A stretch of 41,961 nucleotides of DNA from Akkermansia muciniphila (GTDB taxonomy: Bacteria > Verrucomicrobiota > Verrucomicrobiia > Limisphaerales > UBA9464). The translations under genes were made by a program, and so were the position numbers. The notes beneath the pieces were generated by a model. That model saw only the letters and a program-made list of their open reading frames with translations, was not told where the DNA came from and searched no databases. Below are positions 7,498 to 15,719 of this stretch, in pieces. Numbering within the stretch: position 1 is the first letter of the stretch; the number at the start of each line of letters is the position of its first letter. The DNA lies in NCBI GenBank assembly GCA_945860685.1, contig CAMASJ010000004.1, positions 1-41,961 of the forward strand. Reading direction: 5' to 3'.

Positions 7498-10115
7498 ATC
7501 CGCAGCCGCCCAGTTCGCCTTTGTCGACACGGGTGGCCAGTCATCTGCGGACCTTCGTCCTCTCCTACCTGGTGTTGGCCTCCGGACTGGTCTTCAGTGG
7601 CGTACTCTCCGGCTCGCTGCGAAGCCATTACCAAAGACGCGAGGAGATGTCGTTCCGCCAGAAGTCCGAGGAGCTTCTGGGCCGCTTCGATTCGGTGCTG
7701 CTGTCGTACGAGGTCTTCCTTCGGGGAGTCGCCGGCTACTTCTCCTCCAGCCAGCAGGTCGCGCCGTTCGAGTTGGAAGGCTATCTCCGTACCGCCATCG
7801 GCAACCTCACCAACAGCGTCCTGCTCGACATCGGGTTTGCCGAGCGTGTGGGGACGAACGAGATGGCCGACCACATCGAGCGGATCCGCCAGGCTGGGAA
7901 TCCGAAGTACTTCATCCAGCGTCCCGAGGGACCGGTGGAAGGAGGACATGTCTACCCGATCACCCAGATCAGCGATTTCAACGCCGGCGCGATCCGGGCC
8001 ATCGGTTGGGATCTCGGGCAGGATCGCGCCCGATTGGAAGTCCTGCGGACCGCGGTCCGGACGCGGAATCTCGCCGTTTCGGGACCGATTTCGCTCCACC
8101 GCGAGATGAGCACCAACTCGCTGCCGGGGGTGCTGGCGGTGCTTCCGGTGTTCGTCCAGCCGCCCGCCACCCAGTTGGAGACCAACGCCCATCCGGTCGG
8201 ATTCGTCTTCGGCTCGATCCTGACGGACCAGCTCTGGAAGCCCTATCTGCAGGGTCTCGATGGCGTCCAGTTCCGGATCCTCGCGGATTCCGATCCGACG
8301 GCGCCCCCGGTGTTCGCCTCGTCCGGGGATCCAGGGGAGCCCGGAGAACCGACGCGCTCCCGGGTGGGGACATTGGAGAGGCTGGGCCGGCGTTGGCGGG
8401 TCGAGTTCCTCGATTCGCCCGCCTTCGCCGAGCAGTTCCACTCGCCGCTGCCGGGGGTGGTCCTCGGCGTCGGAACGGCGTTCACCTTGGTGCTCTCCGT
8501 CGTGGCGTCAATCCTCGCCCTGCGTCGCAGGGATGCGGAGTTGTCCGCCGTGAAGATCGGGGCATCCGAATCCCGGGCCCGTGCGGCCCTGGCGGAACTG
8601 GCGGAGCGGGAACGCCAGATCGCAGACGAACGCGATCGCCTGGCGGTCACCCTCAAGTCCATCGGCGACGCGGTCATCACCACCGATGTCGACGGACGGA
8701 TCCTGTCGCTGAACCGGGCCGCCGAGAACCTGCTTGGGCGCAGCGAACGCGAGGTTCTTGGCGTGGAGGTCTCGCGGATCCTGAGCCTGCGCCAGCGGGA
8801 ATCGGGGCAACCATTCCTCGACCTGGGCGTGCGGCTGCGGGGGGTGGCCGAGTCCGACCTGATTCCCGGATTCTTCCAGTTCGCCCGGGAAGGGCATCAG
8901 GAGCGGACACTGGTCGTGGCGCTTTCGCCGCTGCGGGTGCGAAGGGCGGGTGCGGAGGGACGGGTGGTGGTGCTCCGGGACCTGACGGAGAGGCGCCAGC
9001 TGGAGGAGGAACAGATCCGGGCCGGACGACTGGAGTCGGTGGGATTGCTGGCCGGCGGCATCGCGCACGACTTCAACAACTACCTCACCGCCATCCTCGG
9101 CAACCTCTCCCTGGCGCGGGATTCGAAGGGGGCGGACCTTGAGACGTTGCTGGAGCGGACGGAACACGGCGTGCGTCGGGCCCAGCGGCTGACCCAGCAG
9201 CTGTTGACCTTCTCCAAGGGCGGGGCGCCGGTGGTGCGGCCGACCGACCTTCGTGAGCTGGTGCGGGACACGGCCGAGTTCGCCGTCCGCGGCGCCACGG
9301 TCCGCTGTGAATTCACGATCGTACCCGGGCTCTGGACGACCGCCGTGGACCCAGCGCAGATCTCGCGAGTGATCCAGAATCTCGTCGTCAACGCGTCACA
9401 GGCGATGACCTCGGGCGGGGTCATCCACATCGTGATGGCCAACCAAGGGGCGATGCCCCGATTGGGAGATGGCCGGTACGTGCGGGTCTCCGTGGTCGAC
9501 GATGGACCCGGAATCGCCCCGGCCCACCTGGCCCGGATCTTCGAGCCGTATTTCAGCACGAAGTCCGGCGGCTCCGGCCTCGGCCTGGCCACCGCCTTCC
9601 GCATCGTCCGGCAGCATCGGGGGGACATCGTAGTCCGATCGGAACCGGGACGGGGTGCGACGTTTGACCTCTACCTTCCGGCCACCGACGAGGTGCCCGT
9701 GCCCGAGGCGCCAGTGCCGGGCAAGCCGGTCCGTGGCATCGGACGGGTGCTGGTGATGGACGACGAACAGGCTATCCGCGACGTGGCGAGGGCGATGCTC
9801 CGCCGGTTGGGATACGAAGTCGAATGCGTCGCTAATGGGACGGATGCCATCCAGCTCTACCGGGAGGCCATGGAGCATGGAAAGCGGTATGACGTCGTGC
9901 TGCTCGACCTGACCATCCCGGACGGCCTGGGCGGACTGGAGACGGCCGCGATGCTCCGGGAGGGCGATCCCGAGGTGGTGACGGTGGTTTCCAGCGGCTA
10001 TTCGGTCGATCCCATCATGGCGGACCACCTCCAGCATGGATTCGCCGGGGTGCTTCCCAAGCCCTACCGGTTGGACGAAATGGCCCAGGTGATGGACCGT
10101 GTGCGCCGTCGATGA
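7494..10115 (+). CDS. CHASE-domain hybrid sensor histidine kinase with C-terminal receiver
   Basis: 873 residues starting at the ATGA overlap with the synthase gene. Order: N-terminal transmembrane helix (about 22-42); CHASE-type extracytoplasmic domain (YEVFLRGVAGYFSSS, LLDIGFAERV); second transmembrane helix near 320-345; coiled linker; PAS domain (about 385-500; GDAVITTDVDGRILSLN); dimerisation/phosphoacceptor helix with H525 in GGIAHDFNN; catalytic domain with NLVVNASQAM (N box), VVDDGPGI (G1), FEPYFSTK and GSGLGL (G2); receiver domain with D756/D757, phosphoacceptor D805 (VVLLDLTIPD) and the KPY lysine. All catalytic motifs are intact. The ligand is unknown. CHASE domains bind small molecules, but this one is too diverged to name a signal. 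No output domain or separate response regulator is adjacent, so the receiver may feed a distant phosphotransfer protein. Its stop overlaps the next start. Confidence 0.93.
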   Translation: MNPQPPSSPLSTRVASHLRTFVLSYLVLASGLVFSGVLSGSLRSHYQRREEMSFRQKSEELLGRFDSVLLSYEVFLRGVAGYFSSSQQVAPFELEGYLRTAIGNLTNSVLLDIGFAERVGTNEMADHIERIRQAGNPKYFIQRPEGPVEGGHVYPITQISDFNAGAIRAIGWDLGQDRARLEVLRTAVRTRNLAVSGPISLHREMSTNSLPGVLAVLPVFVQPPATQLETNAHPVGFVFGSILTDQLWKPYLQGLDGVQFRILADSDPTAPPVFASSGDPGEPGEPTRSRVGTLERLGRRWRVEFLDSPAFAEQFHSPLPGVVLGVGTAFTLVLSVVASILALRRRDAELSAVKIGASESRARAALAELAERERQIADERDRLAVTLKSIGDAVITTDVDGRILSLNRAAENLLGRSEREVLGVEVSRILSLRQRESGQPFLDLGVRLRGVAESDLIPGFFQFAREGHQERTLVVALSPLRVRRAGAEGRVVVLRDLTERRQLEEEQIRAGRLESVGLLAGGIAHDFNNYLTAILGNLSLARDSKGADLETLLERTEHGVRRAQRLTQQLLTFSKGGAPVVRPTDLRELVRDTAEFAVRGATVRCEFTIVPGLWTTAVDPAQISRVIQNLVVNASQAMTSGGVIHIVMANQGAMPRLGDGRYVRVSVVDDGPGIAPAHLARIFEPYFSTKSGGSGLGLATAFRIVRQHRGDIVVRSEPGRGATFDLYLPATDEVPVPEAPVPGKPVRGIGRVLVMDDEQAIRDVARAMLRRLGYEVECVANGTDAIQLYREAMEHGKRYDVVLLDLTIPDGLGGLETAAMLREGDPEVVTVVSSGYSVDPIMADHLQHGFAGVLPKPYRLDEMAQVMDRVRRR

Positions 10116-11026
10116 AGGTCCTGATTACCGGTGGAACCGGATTTGTCGGTCGTTCGATCTCCCGAGGCCTCTCGGAGGCCGGAGTCCCGCACCGCCTGCT
10201 TTCCCGTCGCGGGGTTGGGCTGGGTGGGCTGTCGGAAGGATTCGCCGGCTCGATTCTCGACCGGAGTTCGTTGGACCGCGCGTTGGTCGGATGCGACCGG
10301 GTGATCCACCTGGTGGGCATCATTTCCGAGGCGCCGGGCCAGACCTACGAGGGGGTCCACGCCGAAGGAACCCGCCAGGTGCTGGATGCGGCCCAGGCCG
10401 CGGCCGTGCGCCGATGGGTCCACATGAGCGCGTTGGGAACGCGACCTGATGCGGTGGCCCGCTACCACCGCAGCAAATGGGAGGCGGAGCAGGCGGTGCG
10501 GTCCTCGGGGCTGGATTGGACGGTGTTCCGGCCGTCTGTGATCTACGGGAAGGGCGACGGCTTCGTGAACCTGTTCGCCGGAATCGGAAGATGGTCGCCG
10601 TTGGTTCCCGTGGTCGGCGGCGGCCATTCGCGGCTGCAGCCGGTGGACGTCGAATCGGTCGCGAGGTGTTTCGTCCGCGCCGCGGTGGAATCCCTGGGGA
10701 TCGGGGAGACCTTCGACGTGTGCGGTCCGGTTCCGCTGACGTTGCGGGAGATCCTGGACGAGATCGATCGGGCGATGGGGCGGCGACGCCTCCGGTTGGT
10801 GGTTCCACGTCCGGTTGCTTGGGGGCAGGCCCGGTTCCTGGAATGGCTTTTCCCGTCCGTGTTCCGGCAGGCGCCGCCGCTAAATCGGGATCAGATCCTC
10901 ATGCTGGACGAGGACAATGTCGGGGATCCGCTCCCTGCGAGGCGCCTGTTTGGGCTTCGCGAGGAGAGTTTCGCAACTGGCCTCGCGCGGATGTTTGGAG
11001 GAAGTGGGATCAAGAGGTCTTCTTGA
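10112..11026 (+). CDS. NAD(P)-binding SDR-family protein (NDUFA9/atypical epimerase-like)
   Basis: 304 residues with a Rossmann N terminus MKVLITGGTGFVGRSI (GxxGxxG), RVIHLVGII, and the active-site pattern YHRSK (Y-x3-K) in ARYHRSKWEAEQAV, then FRPSVIYGKGD. This is the atypical SDR group containing complex I NDUFA9-like proteins and bacterial nucleoside-diphosphate-sugar epimerase homologues. The C-terminal half varies between members, so the substrate is not predictable. The start overlaps the kinase stop (ATGA), making a coupled trio with the synthase and kinase. A role in modifying or handling the synthase lipid product is possible but is inference. The 3' end overlaps the convergent gene by 17 bases. 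Confidence 0.88.
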   Translation: MKVLITGGTGFVGRSISRGLSEAGVPHRLLSRRGVGLGGLSEGFAGSILDRSSLDRALVGCDRVIHLVGIISEAPGQTYEGVHAEGTRQVLDAAQAAAVRRWVHMSALGTRPDAVARYHRSKWEAEQAVRSSGLDWTVFRPSVIYGKGDGFVNLFAGIGRWSPLVPVVGGGHSRLQPVDVESVARCFVRAAVESLGIGETFDVCGPVPLTLREILDEIDRAMGRRRLRLVVPRPVAWGQARFLEWLFPSVFRQAPPLNRDQILMLDEDNVGDPLPARRLFGLREESFATGLARMFGGSGIKRSS

Positions 11027-12059
11027 TCCGTATGCCGCCGCCGCTGGTGCGAAGGTGGACCTTGGGGCCGCCTCCGTTGACCTGGCCGCGGAGTTCATCG
11101 CGTTCCCGCTTCTCCGGCGAGGAGACCGGGAGCTCGCTGGAGACGCCTCCTCCGGAGCTTTCGGCGTCGAGGTGGAACTTGGCATCCGAAGCGGTTCGCA
11201 CGGTGATGCCACCGCCGGACGTCTCCAGATGGACGTCGCCGGGGACGGGCGAGGGGAGTTCGGCCTGGATGCCGCCGCCGCTGGTCGAGCCGTTGAGGGC
11301 CCCGCCGACCTTCTCCAGGACGATGCCGCCGCCGGAGGTGTCCACCGTCGCGGGACCGTTGAAGTTCCGCACGGAAATCGGGCCGCCCGAGGTGTCGGCA
11401 TGGAGAGAGCCACCCCCACCCTTGACCTCGATCCCGCCTCCGGAGGTGTCCACATGGATCTCCCCCACGCTGTCATCGACATGGATGCCGCCGCCCGAGG
11501 TGTCTCCGTGGATGGGGCCACGGATCCTGGAAAAGCGGAGGGAACCGCCCGAGGTGTCGGCCTTCACCTGGCCTTCGACGTCCGCGACCGAGATCGGTCC
11601 GCCGGCGGTGTCGAGTTCCAGCTTGAAGCGTGGGGGCACCGAAATCCTGAGTTTCGCCTCGGTACGGCGGTTGCGGAGGATGTTCCAGTTCCATTGTCCG
11701 CCGCTGGCATCCTTCCGGACGGCCGTGAAGACGAGCGTGTCCCCTTCCTCGGAGATGCGGATGGGTCGGTCCTCGAGGAAGTCGGCCTCCTTCTTCCGAT
11801 TCCCCATGGAGATCCGTCGCAGGGAATCGAAGACCACTTCGCTGGTGGAGTTCGTGGAGACCTCGATGCTGCCGAACTCGATGCGCACCTTCAAGGTGCC
11901 CCCTGGGGCGGCTGGCACACGGTGGAGCAGCACCTCCTCGGTGTTTGTTTCACTCGTGTGAACCACGGGAGTGATTTCGGCGCCAAGCGAATTGGCGCCT
12001 ATCGACACCCACAGGGCGAAGAGGGTCGACGTGGACAGGATATTCTGGGCGGGAAGCAT
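11010..12059 (-). CDS. Secreted TSGGGI-repeat protein (DUF4097-like beta-repeat)
   Basis: A 349-residue protein from ATG 12059, which is followed by a signal-peptide-like segment (MLPAQNILSTSTLFALWV, ending SLGA). The N-terminal third is a beta-rich region (GTLKVRIEFGSIEVSTNS). The C-terminal two thirds consist of about nine near-repeats of T-S/A-G-G-x-I/L about 17-26 residues apart (DTSGGGIHV, HVDTSGGGIEV, HADTSGGPISV, TVDTSGGGIVL, GSTSGGGIQA, LETSGGGITV, RTSGGGIRI). That fits one beta-coil per repeat, as in DUF4097/adhesin-type proteins, and suggests an extracytoplasmic beta-solenoid. The frame can extend to 12236, but that stretch has no family features and would hide the signal peptide. 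Function is unknown; a surface or envelope role is inferred. Confidence 0.85.
   Translation of the reverse strand: MLPAQNILSTSTLFALWVSIGANSLGAEITPVVHTSETNTEEVLLHRVPAAPGGTLKVRIEFGSIEVSTNSTSEVVFDSLRRISMGNRKKEADFLEDRPIRISEEGDTLVFTAVRKDASGGQWNWNILRNRRTEAKLRISVPPRFKLELDTAGGPISVADVEGQVKADTSGGSLRFSRIRGPIHGDTSGGGIHVDDSVGEIHVDTSGGGIEVKGGGGSLHADTSGGPISVRNFNGPATVDTSGGGIVLEKVGGALNGSTSGGGIQAELPSPVPGDVHLETSGGGITVRTASDAKFHLDAESSGGGVSSELPVSSPEKRERDELRGQVNGGGPKVHLRTSGGGIRIKKTS
11320..11620 (-). repeat. Tandem degenerate repeat encoding TSGGGI coils
   Basis: On the plus strand a cassette close to GCCCGAGGTGTC recurs near 11330, 11387, 11440, 11495 and 11547, with a diverged copy near 11600, at roughly 51-57-base spacing. 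It encodes the DTSGG core of successive beta-coils. The period is close to a multiple of three, consistent with growth by in-frame duplication. Confidence 0.7.
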
Positions 12060-12743
12060 GGTGGGTCTTGGCGGCAACCTCGGACCCGAATGTCCCGGGC
12101 GCACGAAGGTGTTGAGTTTCTCGTTCTTCAGCGATATTGGGATGAACGGTTGAGGGCCGATGGCGGCTCCGCAGGTCCAACTCCGGACGTGGACCAACAA
12201 TCGAATCCACGTACGGTCCGTGCGGGGTGTCGCCATCGGCCCTATCCGTTTACCTGCCAGTTCACCGGGCTTCGAATCCAGGTTTCGGAATCAATCCCAA
12301 GGGGACCGGACCTACTTCCTTGATTCGTGTGCCCGAATCGCTGACAAACCACCAAACCGGCGTTTCGGACTCCCGGGCCCGCCGTCTGTTCAACAAGCGG
12401 ACGCGGGAATCGGCAAACGGACAAATCCTACACCCGGTGCTACGTCCTGGGGTTTCAGGAAGTTTGGATTTTCTTTGGAAAGCTCCCCGAGTCGGGGAAT
12501 TCCTCCCTTCGATGCCTTCTGGGCCGCAGACGACAAGTTGAGGGAGGCTGCGTGCCCCGGTGCCCTCGGACGCAGTGTTTGGGAGGGTGCCATGGATATC
12601 CATCACAGTGGCACGGCCTCCCCTTACCCCAGAGTCGATTCACCTCTTCCGTCCTTGAAAAGGGTGCAGGATTTGCTTACTTTTTTTTGGTCTGGGTTCG
12701 AGGGAAACCAGATCATGCCGGGATTCCCCGGTCACAGGAGGTC
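12060..12743. promoter_or_regulatory. 684-base divergent intergenic region
   Basis: This region lies between the start of the TSGGGI-repeat gene (-) and the PEP-CTERM gene (+). It is less GC-rich than its surroundings and contains T-runs (TTTTTTTT around 12681-12688). Open frames crossing it (for example 12160-12747 plus) have no domain, signal sequence or plausible composition and look accidental. It contains a possible sigma-54 site (12661-12678) and a perfect TGGCACG at 12609-12615 that lacks a matching -12 element. I see no RNA gene here. Confidence 0.5.
12661..12678 (+). promoter_or_regulatory. Possible sigma-54 promoter for the PEP-CTERM gene
   Basis: The bases have the invariant GG-N10-GC spacing, with GG at 12663-12664 and GC at 12675-12676, and a perfect -12 box (TTTGCTT). 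The -24 box is weak (GGTGC). Transcription would start near 12688, about 56 bases before the ATG. Sigma-54 control has been linked to PEP-CTERM genes in other bacteria, which raises the prior. One weak half-site keeps this tentative. Confidence 0.35.
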
Positions 12744-13793
12744 ATGAATCGCAAAAACAGTTGGTCAGCATTCGTCGTCGGCGCCGGACTTGCCGGAGCA
12801 GCCCAGGCACAGAGCCAGCTGAGCACCTACAATCTCATCGTCCGGGACACGCTCGCCCAAGCGAACCGTGTCTACGGACGGGTGATCGTCCAGAACATCA
12901 ATTTGGCTGGGGAAGATCGGGTCGTGGAGGTCGGAACGAGGTTGGGTTCCTCGAATTCCGATGGAATCACACCGATTCCTTCACAGTCGACTCCGAGTCT
13001 TCTGGTCGGGGGCTATATCAATGCAAACGACGACGACGACGACGACGACGACTACACCATTCGGGTTATGAATGGCAGCGCGTTCCTGGACAACACTTCG
13101 GGATCCGCACCATCGAGCCGTATTTCCCTCCAGCAGTCTTCCAACGGCGCGACGATTCAGCGGGCGAATCCCACTGGATCCTCTCAGGCGGCGACCTTTG
13201 ATTCGGTGTTCAATGCGGTGGTGACCGAAGCTTCGACCTATGCCACCAGGGCGTCGAACGCGTCCTTCAGTTCGTCCGGAAACACCACCACCTTCACCAT
13301 CCCCGCTTCGACCTCGGTCCGCCAGGTGGTCTTCAGCCTGACTGAGGCCCAAGCTGAGACGATTTTCGAGAACCAGAATGGGCAGGTCCAGTTCAACCTG
13401 AACGGCCGTCAGGTCAGTTCAATTGATTCGATCATCGTCAACATCGCCGGCTTCGACAGCGGCGCCAATTTCAGCAATCTCGCCAACTTCCTGGGAACGA
13501 TCACCAGTGATTTGAGCTTTCGGTCGAGGGTCCTCTGGAACTTCCATCAGCACGATGGGGACATCACGCTGGACCGGAGCTGGTACGGCTCGATTTTGGC
13601 TCCGGAGGCTACATTGGAGGGCGATTCCGACCTCGTTGGTTCGGCCGCGGTGAAGAATATCCTTTTCAACGCCGAGATCCATGGGCCTGCATGGACTGGA
13701 GTGCCCGAGCCGTCCACCTACGCTGCGATCTCCTTCGTGGTCGCCGTCGGCGGAATGACCGTTTGGCGTCGGCGCCGTGCATCGAAGGTCTGA
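12744..13793 (+). CDS. Choice-of-anchor A family protein with PEP-CTERM sorting signal
   Basis: A 349-residue exported protein. A strong ribosome-binding site (CAGGAGGT, ending 1 base before the ATG) fixes the start. Residues 1-24 are a signal peptide (SAFVVGAGLAGAAQAQ). The mature part carries the choice-of-anchor A domain (YNLIVRDTLAQANRVYGRV near the start; SRVLWNFHQHDGD, WYGSILAPEATLEGDSDLVG and FNAEIHGPAWTG near the end). The last 30 residues are a full PEP-CTERM signal: VPEPSTYA, a hydrophobic helix and RRRRASK. Exosortase cleaves such signals and sends the protein to the outer surface, usually with exopolysaccharide production. No exosortase lies in the window. An Asp8 run at about residue 96-103 is encoded by a GAC microsatellite. 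Confidence 0.93.
   Translation: MNRKNSWSAFVVGAGLAGAAQAQSQLSTYNLIVRDTLAQANRVYGRVIVQNINLAGEDRVVEVGTRLGSSNSDGITPIPSQSTPSLLVGGYINANDDDDDDDDYTIRVMNGSAFLDNTSGSAPSSRISLQQSSNGATIQRANPTGSSQAATFDSVFNAVVTEASTYATRASNASFSSSGNTTTFTIPASTSVRQVVFSLTEAQAETIFENQNGQVQFNLNGRQVSSIDSIIVNIAGFDSGANFSNLANFLGTITSDLSFRSRVLWNFHQHDGDITLDRSWYGSILAPEATLEGDSDLVGSAAVKNILFNAEIHGPAWTGVPEPSTYAAISFVVAVGGMTVWRRRRASKV
13026..13053 (+). repeat. GAC trinucleotide run (Asp8 tract)
   Basis: Eight uninterrupted GAC codons inside the PEP-CTERM gene encode Asp8 (context NANDDDDDDDDYTIR). Slippage would add or remove whole Asp codons without a frameshift. Confidence 0.9.
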
Positions 13794-13844
13794 TTCGGCT
13801 TCGGTCTGCCGTTACCTTCGGAGGGGTTCTCCTCGGATTTTCCG

Positions 13845-13865
13845 GGTGACGATTCCTCCGTCACC
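13845..13865. other. Small hairpin between convergent genes
   Basis: GGTGAC (13845-13850) and GTCACC (13860-13865) pair around a 9-base loop in the 77-base gap between the PEP-CTERM gene and the TPR gene. No T-run follows on either strand, so it is at best a weak terminator. Confidence 0.3.
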
Positions 13866-13870
13866 GCGGT

Positions 13871-15604
13871 TCAGAGCCATCGTCTGACGAGGTTTTTCTC
13901 CGCCGTCTTCAGGCGGTCCGTGTTCAAGCCGGCAAAGATCCTCTTTGCCGCTTCCCGCTGCTGATTGGCGGCCAAAACCAACGCGTGAACCATCCTCCAG
14001 CGGGAGGGTGCCTGTTCGAGGTTCAAGCCCTGTCCCTCCAGGACATCCAGTGCCTCCGACGCCCGGTTGTCTTGCAGATAGAACAAGGCCAGCGTGATCC
14101 TCAGACCTGGCTGGGAATCGGGCTGTTGTGCGGCTTCTATGAACTGCTTCTCGATTTCCGGGTCGCGTCGGCCTTCGAGAAACAGCGTGTACGCCAACTC
14201 GTTGAGGGCCAGTAGGTCGTTGGGGTTCAGGCTCAGGAGGCGGCGCGTGGCCAGGATCACCAGGTCGGGCCGATCCCCCAATTGGGAAAGCCTCAAGACC
14301 TGGAGAGCCGCCGCTTTGGCCAATGAAGGCAGTTCGAGCAACTCCACCCAGGCGCGCATCGCCATGTTGTGGTCGCCCATCTGCTCTGAAAGCTTGGCCA
14401 ACCGCTGCAGTTCCTCGGGAAGTCCCCGGGCGTATCCGATGGCGGAATCGAGGTGGTTCCGTGCGGCTTCGGCATTGCCCTGCGCATGGGCCGCAGAAGC
14501 CAGCAGTCCGAAACGCCGATATTGCACCAAGGGCAACTCCTTGTCTTCAAGCAGGGCAACCAGGTCGTCCCATCGGCCGACGCCGCCAAGTGCCGTGCAA
14601 TGCCAGAAGATCCAGCCTTGGTCCTTGCGAGCCCGGGCGAGAGGCATCGCCTCCAAAAGCTTCTCTGCGGCGCCGTTCTCGTAGAGCCACTTCAGGCACA
14701 AGGCCACCTCCGCCGAATTCGTTCGCTGCGCGGCCAACTCGGTGGTGCGGGTGACCAGGACGCCACGGGACTCAGGTGCCAACTCCAACCGCAGGGTCAG
14801 CAGGCTCAGCATGGAGTCCACCGGTGGGTTCTTCAGACGCTCCAGTTGGTCTGCGATGGAGGTCTTTTCCTCGCGGGTCAGCGATTTGTCCACCGCAAGG
14901 GTCTTGAGCGCCTCGATCTGGACGGGGCTTTCGCTTCGGGCCAGTTCGCGAAGAAGGCCGCGGCCCTCGTCCCGATAGCTGGGAAGCGGGTGGCCCGCCA
15001 TCAGGCTGGCCAACGCCAGCTTGGGTGCCGCGTTGGTGGGATGGAGGACGGTTCCACGGCGGGCCACCACGATCGCCGCCTCCACATCTCCACGCTGGCG
15101 GAGGAAGCGGATGCTAAGGCGGATGTTTTCCAGATCCGCCTCGTCCTCCTTCACCAGTTCGGCCAATTCCTTTTGGGCCAGGTCCTCCCGACCCAGATTG
15201 AGCGCCGAGGAAACGAACCGCTGCCGGTCCAGTCGTGTCGCTCTTGGGTCGGCGACCACGGTTTGCCAATAACCCAAGGCCTCCGGCATGCCGTAGAGGT
15301 CGCACATCTCCGCCGTGATGCGGGCCACGGTCAGGCGCTTGGGCGCAAACTGAACCGCGGTGCGGATCCGAGTCATCGCGCGTTCGAATTCGCCGGCGTC
15401 CATGGCCGCCCTGGCCTCCGCAGCCAGGGCGTCGCCCCGACGTTCCTTCATCCAACGATATGCGGGACGGAAGTAGACAGCACCCAGGCCGATGAGGATC
15501 ACCAAGGCCAGGAATCCAGGAAGGATCCAGCGGCCCTGTCGCTGGTAAGCCTCGATGACTTCCCGATGCTGGGAGTCTTCGGGTGAGGGGCGCTCGGCGT
15601 CCAT
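13871..15604 (-). CDS. Membrane-anchored tetratricopeptide-repeat protein
   Basis: 577 residues. A charged N terminus (about 25 residues) is followed by one transmembrane helix (about 29-47, ILPGFLALVILIGLGAVYF) and then alpha-helical repeats to the end. TPR-like units are visible, for example AEARAAMDAGEFERAMTRIRTAVQFAPKR, the ALNLGREDLAQKELAELV region, LASAAHAQGNAEAARNHLDSAI and FYLQDNRASEALDVLEG. No catalytic domain is present. Such proteins act as extracytoplasmic or cytoplasmic scaffolds; the partner is not known. It runs convergent to the PEP-CTERM gene, and the ilvB terminator separates it from ilvB upstream. Start ATG 15604 gives a complete anchor. Confidence 0.85.
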   Translation of the reverse strand: MDAERPSPEDSQHREVIEAYQRQGRWILPGFLALVILIGLGAVYFRPAYRWMKERRGDALAAEARAAMDAGEFERAMTRIRTAVQFAPKRLTVARITAEMCDLYGMPEALGYWQTVVADPRATRLDRQRFVSSALNLGREDLAQKELAELVKEDEADLENIRLSIRFLRQRGDVEAAIVVARRGTVLHPTNAAPKLALASLMAGHPLPSYRDEGRGLLRELARSESPVQIEALKTLAVDKSLTREEKTSIADQLERLKNPPVDSMLSLLTLRLELAPESRGVLVTRTTELAAQRTNSAEVALCLKWLYENGAAEKLLEAMPLARARKDQGWIFWHCTALGGVGRWDDLVALLEDKELPLVQYRRFGLLASAAHAQGNAEAARNHLDSAIGYARGLPEELQRLAKLSEQMGDHNMAMRAWVELLELPSLAKAAALQVLRLSQLGDRPDLVILATRRLLSLNPNDLLALNELAYTLFLEGRRDPEIEKQFIEAAQQPDSQPGLRITLALFYLQDNRASEALDVLEGQGLNLEQAPSRWRMVHALVLAANQQREAAKRIFAGLNTDRLKTAEKNLVRRWL

Positions 15605-15659
15605 GGAACCCCGCGTTACCGGAGTCCTCGTTCCGAATCAAGCCGGCATGCCGCCAAAA

Positions 15660-15690
15660 GGAAAACGGCGGCCGGTTGACCGGCCGCCGT
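15660..15690 (-). terminator. Intrinsic terminator of ilvB
   Basis: A perfect 11-bp stem (15665-15675 with 15680-15690, arms ACGGCGGCCGG / CCGGCCGCCGT) with a TTGA loop. Read on the minus strand it is followed by TTTTCCTTTT. It sits 30 bases after the ilvB stop and separates ilvB from the TPR gene downstream. Confidence 0.9.
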
Positions 15691-15719
15691 CGGAGATCGA
15701 ACTGGTGTCTTGATCCGGA

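Noticed and set aside
12609-12629. TGGCACG as a sigma-54 -24 box
   Set aside because: The position 10 bases past GG has CC rather than GC, so no -12 element.
12160-12747. 195-residue ORF in the divergent intergenic region
   Set aside because: Random-looking composition and no ribosome-binding site or similarity; it overlaps the clear start of the PEP-CTERM gene.
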